A DNA stretch of 17,500 bases, taken from the NCBI GenBank assembly GCA_905221605.1, contig CAJNDS010002722.1, positions 32,501 through 50,000 on the forward strand, read 5' to 3'. The notes below the pieces were generated by a model. The model was not told the DNA's origin. It searched no databases and saw only the letters and a list, made by a program, of their open reading frames with translations. The DNA comes from Symbiodinium natans. Taxonomy: Eukaryota; Sar; Dinophyceae; Suessiales; Symbiodiniaceae. Position numbers and translations under genes: made by a program. Positions 1 through 6,504 of the stretch are shown in pieces; the first letter of the stretch is position 1, and the number at the start of each line of letters is the position of its first letter.

Positions 1-60
1 GCTTAGGGTTTAGCGTTTAGGGTTTAGGTTGTAGGGTTTAGCGCTCTGGGTTTAGGGTTT
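1..60 (+). repeat. Degenerate TTTAGGG telomere-type repeat
   Basis: TTTAGGG units with substitutions (TTTAGCG, TTGTAGGG) and changed spacing. The window therefore opens inside a degenerate interstitial telomere-type array. A T-rich and G-rich unique stretch follows to about 165. Confidence 0.85.
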
Positions 61-171
61 AGGGGCTGTAAAAGTTTTTGTTGGCGGTTTTTTTGGGGGC
101 GTGCAAGGGGCTAAGGAGGGAGCGTTTCGGGTTAGGGATCTAGGGGACACGGTTACCTAAACGACTTTCAG

Positions 172-270
172 GCTAAGGTCTTGGAATCCACCCGAAGCGC
201 CAGGGAATTCCGCCCCCAACCCTCATCCCCCAAACCTGCGACATGGTTAGATGCAACTTTCGGGGTGTGA
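172..270 (+). CDS. Candidate terminal exon, unknown protein
   Basis: After a CTTTCAG acceptor (AG at 170-171, next base G) one frame is open for 32 codons and ends at TGA 268-270. The reading starts AKVLESTRSAREFRP and ends ATWLDATFGV. It is mixed-composition sequence, unlike the P/L/N-rich translation of telomeric repeat. I do not recognise the family. If real it is the last exon of a + strand gene entering from the left. It is flanked by degenerate TTTAGGG on the left and CCCTAAA-type repeat on the right. A chance open frame of this length is possible. Confidence 0.4.
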   Translation, partial: AKVLESTRSAREFRPQPSSPKPATWLDATFGV

Positions 271-279
271 GTTTGGACA

Positions 280-620
280 CGAAGCCCTCAACCCTAAACC
301 CTGAACCCCAAACCCAAAGCCTTCAACCCTAAACCCTGAAACGCAAACCCCTCCTAGGTTTCTCAGCGACCCTCAACCCCAAAGCGCCCCCCTCCCCCCA
401 CGCCCTTGGCTGCGCCGTAAATCCCAAACATACCAAAAATCTAAACCCCTCAGCCCTAAAACTAGAACCTTAAGCCCTAAAACCCAAGAAAAACCCGCAA
501 CCCCACAAAACCCGAAACCCCAAAACCCTAAACCCCTAAACCCTAACAAAAACCCACAAAACCCGAAACCCCAAAAACCCTAAAACCCTAAACCCTGAAC
601 CTCTGAGCCCTAAACCCTCA
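280..620 (-). repeat. Degenerate CCCTAAA telomere-type tract
   Basis: CCCTAAA-type units with frequent variants (CCCTGAA, CCCCAAA, CCCGAAA, CCCTAAAA), broken at about 350-430 by a C-rich stretch. Part of 385-416 may be a tiny exon: an AAAG acceptor, an open frame through HALGCA, and a GTAAAT donor at 417. That reading is too short to call separately. Confidence 0.85.
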
Positions 621-623
621 AAG

Positions 624-665
624 CGCCTCTGAGGTTCTATCCAGTTGAGCTGGCAAGGGGCTCAG
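624..665 (+). CDS. Candidate short internal exon with consensus donor
   Basis: This segment has an AAAG acceptor (622-623) and ends at a perfect CAG|GTGAGT donor (GT at 666-667). The open frame between reads PLRFYPVELARGS and ends after the first base of a codon. It is only 14 codons, so the call rests on the donor. The exon and the candidate at 789 are in compatible phase (one base before the intron, two after) and share the acceptor-proximal bases AAGCGCC. The product is unknown. Confidence 0.4.
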
Positions 666-689
666 GTGAGTTGGGAGTTGAGGGCTTCA

Positions 690-780
690 GGGTTTCAGTG
701 CTTCAGGGTAGATCAAAGGTGTAGGGTTGAGGGTGAAAGGTTTAGGGTTTAGGGTTTAGGGTGTAGGGTTTAGGATTTGC
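690..780 (+). repeat. TTTAGGG array, partly degenerate
   Basis: About four good TTTAGGG units at 738-770, flanked by TTGAGGG and TTCAGGG variants. The 13-mer TTCAGGGTAGATC occurs at 702-714 and again at 922-934, a small direct repeat on both sides of the candidate exon at 789. Confidence 0.85.
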
Positions 781-788
781 CACTGAAG

Positions 789-830
789 CGCCTCGACCCA
801 AGGGGTCGTGGGCGGGCACGCTGCGCGAAA
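789..830 (+). CDS. Candidate short exon, weak
   Basis: It follows a CTGAAG acceptor. The frame PRPKGSWAGTLRE continues that of the candidate exon at 624-665 if the intron 666-788, made of TTTAGGG-type repeat, is removed. The proposed donor is GC at 831, which dinoflagellates use but which is weak evidence. The segment could equally be non-coding. Confidence 0.25.
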
Positions 831-904
831 GCGAAAACCCCACCCAAGACAACCCAAACCTTGGGGTTTTGGGTTTAGGATTCAGGGTTTATTGGTTATT
901 GGTG

Positions 905-1545
905 TATTGGTGTGCTTTTGGTTCAGGGTAGATCTGGAGGGGCCTGGTTGGGCGGTCCCAAAATAGCGCTGGGCATTGCGGCCCCATCGCTTGCTGTCGC
1001 TGCGCTCTGTGGCGCCGTTGTTTAGAAGAACGTTTGTGTCATACTCGTTGTCGTGATATCTCATGAGGTCTCAAAAAATAGAAACATCATCCTCATAAGA
1101 CTATGAAGGCGAAACATAATGCTCATCCGGACATTGGGCAAGACATTGCTGTGCCTAAGCCCGGAGAGGCCCAGATGCGACAGATGCGGGGCGAATCAGG
1201 GGTGCGCCAACCCCTGCCATTCACTTGTTGCCACGACATGAGGGGAGCAGAAATGAAGTGCTCTCCTGCGTTTACGATGTGCCATCTGCCAGTCGATTGC
1301 ATCCATGTCGACAGCGTCTCTGGCATAAGTCGAGGGGCTGAATTTACTCAGGCGTCCGTGTCATGATCATCTGGCAATCATCGCGCAGCAATCGCGCAAC
1401 ATCATTCAGCCAGAGACACTGGTTCCCCTCATTGAGGGCTGTACGCTTTGTTGCCACTAGCAAAGCTTGGAGAAACTTGTTACGGCGCCAGAAGCTATGT
1501 TTTCTGGTGCTCAGGAGGGCGTTGGCCTCCAACTGCTAGACAGTC
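905..1545 (-). pseudogene. Decayed minus-strand coding region, unknown protein
   Basis: This is a repeat-free block. On the minus strand, three frames take turns in looking coding. One runs 1541 to 1347 after a CTAG acceptor-like site (HSFWRRNKFLQALL, NDVARLLRDDCQMIM) and ends at TAA. A second picks up at once (DAVDMDAIDWQMAHRK, then SPHVVATSEWQGL). A third starts at an ATG near 1064 (MRYHDNEYDTNVLLNNG). One frame giving way to another without clear splice sites suggests a frame-shifted, intron-poor copy such as an old processed gene. I do not recognise the protein. The + strand of the block is also open in places, so even the strand is uncertain. Confidence 0.25.
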
Positions 1546-1629
1546 GCTACTCAGTTGTCGGCTGCTGTCGCTTGTAGCTCCTGCTCGCTGCGGCCCGCTG
1601 CCTAGCCGGCAGCCAGTCAGGGGCCTTGC

Positions 1630-1700
1630 TTGCAGTTTTGGGTTGAGGGCAAATAAAGGGATTTCAGGTTTAGGTTTAGGGGTTTTGGGTTGCTTGTTTG
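1630..1700 (+). repeat. Short degenerate TTTAGGG tract
   Basis: TTTGGGTTGAGGG, TTTAGG and GGGTTTTGGG variants mark the edge between the repeat-free block on the left and another unique block (about 1700-2285) on the right. Confidence 0.6.
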
Positions 1701-2039
1701 GAGGTTCACGCGTATAGCTACAAGCCGGGTTACAAGCATTCCCTATGACCAGTCATCGCTACATTTTCCCCGTTCAATTTCTGTACCCATGGGGTTTACT
1801 TCGGTATACATGGCCCGTGGCCCGAGAATGTTTCGGTTGGGGCTCATATATGTGGTGCTAGAACCCGAAACCCGACAAAATCGCAAGCTATTTGCTACCA
1901 CTCAATGGGCGATTCTCTGAATCATGGCTTGCTTTGGGATCCTGATTCCAGTCCGGAGCCTTGTTATTTATAGTCTTTAGGGTACCCATATGGCAACACA
2001 AAAGAGAGTCAGTAGTGGGGGACGCAGCTAAGCCCTCAG

Positions 2040-2157
2040 AGAGCTTATGCCTAAACGAGGTGAAGAACCGTATGCAAGCTTCTGCACTCAGCTACGCGAG
2101 CGCAGTCCTCGGACACGTGTGGGTGCCGGGTTGTCGAGTTTGCTGGGCTTCCTTCAG
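2040..2157 (+). CDS. Candidate exon 1 of a two-exon group, unknown protein
   Basis: It follows a CCCTCAG acceptor (2038-2039). The frame is open for 39 codons (ELMPKRGEEPYASFCTQL, then RVGAGLSSLLGFLQ) and ends at CAG|GTTTCT, phase 0. An in-frame stop lies just upstream of the acceptor, so translation enters by splicing or starts at ATG 2047. The segment has no telomeric repeat and a natural codon mix. It joins in phase to the next candidate at 2213. No family recognised. A different frame across the same bases is also open from 1961, so this frame is a choice. Confidence 0.4.
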
Positions 2158-2212
2158 GTTTCTTAGGGCTTGGGGCGAGGTTTCCTTGTGGCGCAGGGTA
2201 CAGGGGTTGCAG

Positions 2213-2281
2213 GGCTCACGGGTGTCGGGCGTAGTGCTTCGCGAGATGAAGGCTGTGCTTAAGGAGAGACTTGAGCATGAG
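2213..2281 (+). CDS. Candidate exon 2 of a two-exon group, unknown protein
   Basis: It follows a GGTTGCAG acceptor in phase 0, continuing the candidate exon that ends at 2157. The 55-base intron between would be short but has GT and AG ends. The reading (VVLREMKAVLKERLEHE) is a charged, probably helical segment. It ends at GAG|GTGTAG, where TTTAGGG-type repeat begins. The phase match and the charged helix are the reasons for the call. The product is unknown. Confidence 0.42.
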
Positions 2282-2289
2282 GTGTAGGG

Positions 2290-2510
2290 CACAGGGTTTA
2301 GGCTAGTTCATTTATTTCAAAATACAGGTAGTGTTTAGGGTTTCGGGTTAATTAGGATTTAGGTTTTAGGATATAGGGTTTGGGGTTTCGGGGAGGGGGA
2401 ACCACTAAACACCGCACACCCCAAAATCCTAGCCTGAAACAATAAACCCTAAACCCTAAGCCGAGGCCCTAAACCCTACACCTTAAACCCTAAACCCCTA
2501 GCCCCTCTCA
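2290..2510. repeat. Head-to-head TTTAGGG then CCCTAAA tracts
   Basis: Degenerate TTTAGGG units (2294-2390) are followed by CCCTAAA units (2430-2510). The two halves are complementary and could fold on each other in DNA or RNA. A unique stretch (2511-2640) follows. It contains CATGAACCTGCAAATA at 2600-2615, a member of the terminal-repeat family described at 3984. Confidence 0.8.
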
Positions 2511-2639
2511 GAACGTACGGGTCAAAGTCAAAGGGTTGGCTCTGTGAAGAGCTAGTTTTCATGTTATTCAAAGGACAGATACCCCCAATTACGACAAGCC
2601 ATGAACCTGCAAATACCTTTAACTGCTAAATCCGAAAAC

Positions 2640-2796
2640 CTTTGCACGAAAGCCCTAAACCCCTTAAGCCTTAAACCCCCCAAACACAAAGGCCCGAAAC
2701 CCTAAACCCTAAGCTTAGACCCCTTACCCAACCCCATGCCTAAAACTCTACAGCGCAGCCGTTTAGGGTTTAGGGTTTAGGGTTTAGGGTTTAGGG
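2640..2796. repeat. CCCTAAA tract then five TTTAGGG units
   Basis: Degenerate CCCTAAA repeat (2640-2720) gives way to five perfect TTTAGGG units (about 2762-2796). The last unit abuts the mitochondrial-carrier-like exon. Confidence 0.9.
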
Positions 2797-2806
2797 CAGC
2801 CCACAG

Positions 2807-2874
2807 GTTCGAGCTATGGCTACACGGGCCTGGCCGATGGCCTGCTTCGCATCCTCCGCGAGGAGGGTGTGCAG
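2807..2874 (+). CDS. Candidate exon, mitochondrial carrier (SLC25-type) fragment
   Basis: The reading includes YTGLADGLL and RILREEGVQ. This matches the stretch of the mitochondrial carrier repeat (PF00153) in which a matrix helix, Y-x-G-x-x-D, precedes an R-x-E-G turn. Such carriers move metabolites across the mitochondrial inner membrane. The acceptor is CACAG (2805-2806), or TTTAG at 2793-2794 with the frame open throughout. The donor is CAG|GCTGGA, a GC donor in phase 0. The family's next residues (G-L-F-x-G-L-x-P) appear in phase at 4396, which strongly suggests both belong to one carrier gene. Substrate cannot be told from this fragment. Telomeric arrays flank it on both sides. Confidence 0.55.
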
Positions 2875-2899
2875 GCTGGAAGTTCAAGTGGCTTCTGTA

Positions 2900-3350
2900 T
2901 TTCAGGGTTTAGGGTGTAATTGGGGTTTATGGCTTGAGGGATTGAGGGCTTTAGAGCTTTAGGGTTTAGGGTTTAGGGTTCAGGGTGCAGGGTTTGGGAT
3001 TTAGGGTTGGCATGGGGGGTCTTCGGGTTTCAGAGTTCAGTTTTGGGATTTGGGGTTTGGTTCAGCCAGAAGCCCTAGGCCCTAAACCTAAACCCTTTCT
3101 GTCAGGTTTTGAATTAGTTGGGCTTTGGTGTGTTTAAGGCTAAGGTATCCCGAAACCCTAAACCTAAGCCCCAAGCCCGATCCCCGAACCCCTAGCCCCT
3201 AAACCTTAAACCCTAAACCCGTAGCCGTTTGAAGCACGCTTGTGATGTTTGAGATGTTTGAGGCCTTCGGGGTTTTGGGGTCGGGGTTAAGGGCATAGAG
3301 CTTTAGGCCTATAGGGTTGAGACTGTTTGGGGTTGAACCCTCTTTTTAGG
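2900..3350. repeat. Mixed TTTAGGG / CCCTAAA intronic repeat
   Basis: TTTAGGG-type repeat (2903-3060) with TTGAGGG, TTCAGGG and TTTGGGG variants, then CCCTAAA-type (3065-3225), then GGGGTT-rich (3255-3350). No exon-like segment was seen. If the two carrier exons are joined, this lies within their 1.5 kb intron. Confidence 0.8.
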
Positions 3351-3371
3351 CGCAGGGCGTGGGGAAACGTG

Positions 3372-3393
3372 CCCCCCCCCCCCCCCCCCCCCC
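3372..3393 (+). repeat. C22 homopolymer before an AAG acceptor
   Basis: Twenty-two cytosines are followed directly by AAG and then an open frame. In RNA the run would act as an extreme pyrimidine tract. A run this long is prone to length errors in sequencing and assembly. Confidence 0.8.
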
Positions 3394-3396
3394 AAG

Positions 3397-3532
3397 TGTC
3401 CAACATCTGAAGTCGCACATGGGAGATAGCCAAAATCGTCGTCCTTTTAAGGGGGTGCCCCTCGACACAAGGGTTCGTTTGGTGAAAGGCACCCGCAATA
3501 AGGACCGTTTACTCCAAAGCAACCGGCCATAG
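3397..3532 (+). CDS. Candidate terminal exon, unknown basic protein
   Basis: It follows the C22 run and an AAG acceptor. The frame is open for 44 codons (VQHLKSHMGDSQNRRPFKGV, then DTRVRLVKGTRNKDRLLQ) and ends at TAG 3530-3532. The sequence is rich in Arg and Lys and has natural codon choice. ATG at 3419 could be an internal start. The stop places a gene end between the two carrier-like exons, so either this belongs to another transcript or one of the readings is wrong. The minus strand is also open here, but reads into poly-Gly over the C run. Confidence 0.35.
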
Positions 3533-3594
3533 AGGGATAAGGTGGGAGGAAGTTGGCCGTCCCTCAACCCTAATTGATCAACCCTGACACCCTC

Positions 3595-3690
3595 AACCCC
3601 CTAAACCCTAAAACCCAAAACCCTTAAAACCCACAACCCTTAAAACCCTAAACCCTAAAACCCTAAACCCTGCACCCTCAACCCTAAAAA
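3595..3690 (-). repeat. CCCTAAA-type tract
   Basis: CCCTAAA and CCCTTAAAA variants lie immediately left of a candidate exon. Together with the TTTAGGG array to that exon's right, this gives the C-left, G-right pattern seen around many candidate exons. Confidence 0.85.
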
Positions 3691-3698
3691 ACCCACAG

Positions 3699-3774
3699 GC
3701 GCGTCGCCCTAAGAATGGAAAACCCTGTGCATGTGAAATTCTTCCGGGGGTGTCTTAGCGAGTGGATAGACAGG
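3699..3774 (+). CDS. Candidate internal exon, unknown protein
   Basis: Acceptor CCCACAG|G (3697-3698). Open reading RVALRMENPVHVKFFRG then CLSEWIDR, ending phase 0 at AGG|GTTTAG. The donor is formed by the first TTTAGGG unit of the following array. The reading is balanced, with aromatic and charged residues. It would splice in phase to 3835. No family recognised. Confidence 0.45.
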
Positions 3775-3834
3775 GTTTAGGGTTTAGGGTTTAGGGTTTA
3801 GGGTTTAGGGTTTAGGGTTTGATTTCGGGTTTAG
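3775..3834 (+). repeat. TTTAGGG array forming a whole candidate intron
   Basis: Seven TTTAGGG units followed by one degenerate unit. If both neighbouring exons are real, this 60-base intron is almost pure telomere repeat. Its first bases GTTTAG give the donor and its last TTTAG gives the acceptor (AG 3833-3834). Confidence 0.6.
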
Positions 3835-3979
3835 GCCTCTTTGCTCAGATCTACACCCTGCATGACGTGGCGCGGCGCGCGCTTCTGTGCCCACTGCCTT
3901 GCTGGCATGCGCTGGCTGCTTGAGCAGTTTGTGGCCCGGTGCCGCTCGTTGGCGTCAAGAACCACAGGGGTGGAGACAA
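3835..3979 (+). CDS. Candidate internal exon, unknown protein
   Basis: The acceptor is TTTAG of a telomeric unit and the next base is G. A 48-codon phase 0 frame reads MTWRGARFCAHCLAGMRWLL and EQFVARCRSLASRTTGVET. It contains a C-x-x-C pair (FCAHC) but no recognisable domain. It ends after one base of a codon at a proposed GC donor (3980). The next 132 bases are the palindromic element and the reading resumes in phase at 4112. Another frame is open for 40 codons, so the frame depends on the phase match with both neighbours. Confidence 0.42.
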
Positions 3980-3983
3980 GCTA

Positions 3984-4112
3984 TACTTGGAGGTTCATGG
4001 TACTTATTAACCCATATTAACTGTACTTATAACCTGTACTTAAAAACCTACTCGGGCACTTAAGGGGCTTATTACAGTTATACCTGGTTAATAAGTACCA
4101 TGAACCTCCAGT
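3984..4112. mobile_element. Palindromic MITE/introner-like element with 25-base terminal inverted repeats
   Basis: The left end (3988-4012, beginning TGGAGGTTCATGGTACTTAT) is matched perfectly by its reverse complement at 4086-4110. About 73 bases of AT-rich DNA lie between, very unlike the GC-rich flanks. There is no coding capacity and no clear target duplication. The flanks read as coding up to 3979 and from 4112. The right end CCTCCAG gives a good 3' splice site and GC at 3980 a possible 5' site, so the element seems to make up the intron. Related ends (AGGTTCATG core) occur at 1700, 2600, 16630 and 17336. Confidence 0.75.
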
Positions 4113-4209
4113 GCTGGCTGAGAGGTGGCTTTCCCGAATTGGCTTGCTGTGGCGTACCTTTGCTGTTGATTTGCGGTGGTTGGCCCAGCGCCAGGCCTCT
4201 CAAATGAGG
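4112..4209 (+). CDS. Candidate internal exon with strong donor, unknown protein
   Basis: The acceptor CCTCCAG is the edge of the palindromic element. The open frame reads LAERWLSRIGLLWRTFAVDL then RWLAQRQASQMR and ends at AGG|GTGAGT, a full-consensus donor (GT at 4210-4211) in phase 0. It is helical, amphipathic and Trp/Arg-rich. It joins in phase to the candidate ending at 3979. It would also join in phase to the carrier exon at 4396, which leaves the true splicing unresolved. No family recognised. Confidence 0.5.
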
Positions 4210-4259
4210 GTGAGTGCAGAGTTGGGTGTTTGTGGTCGCGGTTTAGGTCTTCCGAGTTC

Positions 4260-4360
4260 AAACCCTAAGCCCTACAACTAAACCGTAAACCCTAAACCCT
4301 AATCCCTAACCCCTAAACCTTAAACCCTGAACCCGAAACCCTAAACCCTAAACCCTAACG
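4260..4360 (-). repeat. CCCTAAA-type array
   Basis: CCCTAAA with CCCTGAA, CCCGAAA and CCCCTAAA variants, left of the second carrier-like exon. A weak TTTAGG motif near 4240 precedes it. Confidence 0.9.
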
Positions 4361-4395
4361 AAACGTTATCAGCCTGCGTCTCTACCATCCGCCAG

Positions 4396-4452
4396 GGACT
4401 CTTCACGGGGCTTCGACCCGTGATCGCCGGGCTTCCCAGCCGATGCATGTGG
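4396..4452 (+). CDS. Candidate exon, mitochondrial carrier (SLC25-type) fragment
   Basis: The acceptor is CCGCCAG (4394-4395). The 19-codon phase 0 frame reads GLFTGLRPVIAGLPSRCMW. This fits the carrier motif that follows R-x-E-G: G-L-(Y/F)-x-G-L-x-P, then a transmembrane helix with P-S-(R)-x-(I/M). The donor is TGG|GTTTAA. The exon that ends at 2874 stops in phase 0 exactly where this motif would continue. Both pieces are only part of one of the three carrier repeats. Upstream and downstream carrier exons were not found, so the gene is incomplete or a fragment. Confidence 0.55.
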
Positions 4453-4457
4453 GTTTA

Positions 4458-4568
4458 ACCTAAGACCTAAACCCTAAACCCTAAACCCTAAACCGTAAAC
4501 CGTAAACCCTAAACCCTAAACCCTAAACCCTAAACCCTAAACCCTGAACCCTAAACCCTAAACCCTCA
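4458..4568 (-). repeat. CCCTAAA array, about 15 units
   Basis: Nearly perfect CCCTAAA units with CCGTAAA and CCCTGAA variants. An AT-rich unique stretch (4569-4740) follows. I see no coding signal in it. Confidence 0.92.
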
Positions 4569-4744
4569 AGACAAAATAAATAGAAATTGTATGTGGTATC
4601 AGTCGGAATTTTGCAAGACATTTGTCTAAACAGCTGACAAACAGAGTTTAAGTCAATTGATCCAAAGCGGGAGGCCAAATGTTCAATTTACTTAAACCTC
4701 TGGGGTCTTCCCAGGTCCCGGCACCCCAAATCGCCTCCTAAAGC

Positions 4745-4938
4745 CCAAAGTGGCCCCAAAGCCCACAATTGGATTCCAAAGCCCAACATTGGCTTCCAAA
4801 GCCCAAAATGGCTCAATTGGCTTCCAAAGCAACCAAAAGCCCAACTGGCGATATGGGCTTCCCAAAGCCCAAAATTGGCTCCCAAAGCCTAATTGGCTTC
4901 CAAAAAGCCAAAATTGGCTCCCCAAGCCCAAAATTGGC
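4745..4938. repeat. Minisatellite, unit about 20 bases
   Basis: About nine copies of a unit close to CCAAAGCCCAAAATTGGCTT, with substitutions and length changes. Each unit holds a small palindrome around AATTGG/CCAATT. Long open frames in several registers here are only translations of the repeat (LGFGSQFWALG and similar) and are not called as genes. Confidence 0.85.
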
Positions 4939-5165
4939 TGGAGGGGTTGGAGGGGCAGGGGCGAGGGGGGCTGGAGGGCCTGGAGGGGGTTTGAGGGGCT
5001 GGGAGGGGCTGAAAAGGGGAGGAGGGGAGGGGCGGGTGGAGGGGCTGGAGGGTGGGGTTTGGCACCTGAACCGAACCGAACCGCAAGCCGCAGCGAACCG
5101 CATGAACCGGAACCGTTCCAGAGTATGTACCCCGAAACCGAAACGAACCTACACGAACCGTGGCC
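4938..5165 (+). repeat. G-rich GGAGGGG block then GAACC repeats
   Basis: From 4938 to 5060 the + strand is an irregular run of GGAGGGGCTGG-like units with many G3-G6 tracts, able to form G-quadruplexes. From 5064 to 5160 imperfect GAACC/CGAACC units follow. The overlapping open frames in this block are Gly/Arg- or Pro-rich repeat translations. Confidence 0.75.
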
Positions 5166-5169
5166 TTAC

Positions 5170-5510
5170 TGGGTTTAGGGTTTTCAATCCCTAAACCCGA
5201 AACCCTAAAGCCCAAACCTAAACCCGACCCAAAGCCCCAGGAAGCCAAATGGCTCGCAGGCCCCGGTCAGAAGCCCCCAAAATAGGTCCCAGAAGCACAA
5301 AAAACGGACCGGTCCACCGGCCCCACAAAGAAGTACAACAATAGGATCCAAAGTCAAAACTTTCGGTCAAAACGTTTCGGTCAAAACTTTCGGTCAAGAC
5401 GTTATTGGGACCCAAACCCTATGCAATTTCTATAAACCCTAAACCCTAAACCCTAAACCGTAAACCCTAACCCTAAAGCCTAAACCCTCAACCCTAAACC
5501 CACAAAAAGT
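5170..5510. repeat. Telomeric repeats with a TTTCGGTCAAAAC short tandem repeat
   Basis: A TTTAGGG/CCCTAAA junction (5170-5225) is followed by unique DNA, then three to four copies of a 13-14 base unit near TTTCGGTCAAAAC (5351-5401), then a CCCTAAA array (5430-5505). No exon-like segment was found. Confidence 0.75.
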
Positions 5511-5610
5511 AACAGATAATGATCCCTATGTTGCCCTTTTCAAGGAGGAATATCTTCATTTTTTCTGGGGATCTTAAGCAAATAGTAGATTAGGTTCCCT
5601 GTAGAAAGGA

Positions 5611-5624
5611 CCCCCCCCCCCCCC
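5611..5624 (+). repeat. C14 homopolymer within a short inverted repeat
   Basis: C14 sits between AGGTTCCCT on the left and AAGGAACCCC on the right, which are nearly complementary. As at 3372, the C run is followed by an AAG, here with a nine-codon open frame that ends at TGA. Too short to call as coding. Confidence 0.6.
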
Positions 5625-5689
5625 ACAAGGAACCCCATTTTGGAGAACGACCCATATGATACATGCAATCCTCTCATCTGTACACATAC

Positions 5690-5745
5690 GTACAATCGTT
5701 CATACATACCTACATACATACATACATACATACACACGTATGTGC
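5690..5745 (+). repeat. CATA microsatellite
   Basis: Imperfect to perfect (CATA)n with ACATACGT edges. The open frames across it are Tyr/Met/Cys or His/Thr repeat translations and are not genes. Confidence 0.9.
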
Positions 5746-5775
5746 ACTACACAAGATGCCTTTCTACTTAAGCAG

Positions 5776-5817
5776 GCCTCTTCTCTGGCGGGGGTTCGAG
5801 GACGCCAACTTGTCTGG
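5776..5817 (+). CDS. Candidate short exon, weak
   Basis: Acceptor TTAAGCAG|G. Frame ASSLAGVRGRQLVW, ending TGG|GTGTAG in phase 0. A second open frame across the same bases reads PLLWRGFEDANLSG. Only 14 codons, so coding status is uncertain. Confidence 0.25.
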
Positions 5818-5839
5818 GTGTAGTTCAGGGCTCAGGGCA

Positions 5840-5945
5840 CCCTAAACCCTAAGCCCTAAGCCCTAAGCCCTAAGCCCTAAACCCTAAGCCCCAAACCCTA
5901 AACCCTAAACCCCAAACCCTAAAACCCTGAACCCGAAATCCTAGC
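5840..5945 (-). repeat. CCCTAAG / CCCTAAA variant array
   Basis: Four to five tandem CCCTAAG units followed by CCCTAAA and CCCCAAA, a local spread of one variant heptamer. 5945-6060 is unique with no coding signal. Confidence 0.88.
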
Positions 5946-6059
5946 TCTAAAGCTCTATAGCTAAGCTTGAAGGTTTGTCTTATGCTGGCAGCAAGCTGCA
6001 AAGCCCAACCCTGCAACTTACAAAACGCCCCAAGCCCACACCGCACCTGAAAAAGTTTT

Positions 6060-6425
6060 GTTTAGGTTTAGGGTTTAGGGTTTAGGGTTTAGGGTTTAGG
6101 GTTTAGGGTTTAGGGTTTAGGGTTTAGGGTTGCCTAACACTGTAAACCCGGGACCTGCAATCTTGCAGCTCTAAACTTGAACCCCAAGCCCTAAATGAAG
6201 CCCGAAACTCTGAAGCACAAAGTAAAGCCCTACAAAACCTAAAGTCCCTAAAGCCTTAAAGCCACGAAGCCCTGCACCCTCAACCTCAAACCTTGAACCG
6301 CCAAATCCTAAACCCTAAACCCTGAACCCTGAACCCTGAACCCTGAACCCCTAAACCCTAAACCCTAAACCCTAAACCCTAAACCCTAACCCTAAACCCT
6401 AAACCCTAAACCCCAAACCCCTAAG
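6060..6425. repeat. TTTAGGG array facing a long CCCTAAA tract
   Basis: About nine TTTAGGG units (6066-6130), a degenerate middle (6130-6300), then CCCTAAA with a block of four CCCTGAA units (near 6318-6350) and about ten further units to 6420. The two ends are complementary over more than 60 bases. Confidence 0.92.
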
Positions 6426-6451
6426 CTTATCTGTTCCTCGGTCCGCCTCAG

Positions 6452-6497
6452 GTTCGTGCCTGCACCTCGGACTTCGCCTTCCCTGCCTGCTTAAGGG
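6452..6497 (+). CDS. Candidate short exon after a pyrimidine-rich acceptor
   Basis: The acceptor lies in a pyrimidine-rich stretch ending CCTCAG|G. All three frames are open over much of the segment (FVPAPRTSPSLPA then stop; RACTSDFAFPACL; CLHLGLRLPCLLK), so the frame cannot be chosen. CCCTAAA repeat on the left and TTTAGGG repeat on the right support it as a spliced unit. Could be the end of a gene if the stop at 6491-6493 is used. Confidence 0.28.
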
Positions 6498-6504
6498 GTG
6501 TAGG

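Noticed and set aside
625-662. tRNA-like D-arm on the minus strand (AGCTCAACTGGATAGAAC)
   Set aside because: The D-stem would be mismatched and no anticodon or T-arm follows. The bases are better explained as an exon ending at a GTGAGT donor.
1961-2287. 108-codon + strand open frame
   Set aside because: It runs across a proposed acceptor and a 55-base intron. The shorter frames 2040-2157 and 2213-2281 join in phase and look more protein-like.
4688-5248. Several overlapping open frames of 65-142 codons on both strands
   Set aside because: They are translations of the 20-base minisatellite, the G-rich block and GAACC repeats, open in many registers at once.
5540-5845. Open frames over the CATA region
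   Set aside because: They are mainly microsatellite and poly-C translation with no splice or start support.
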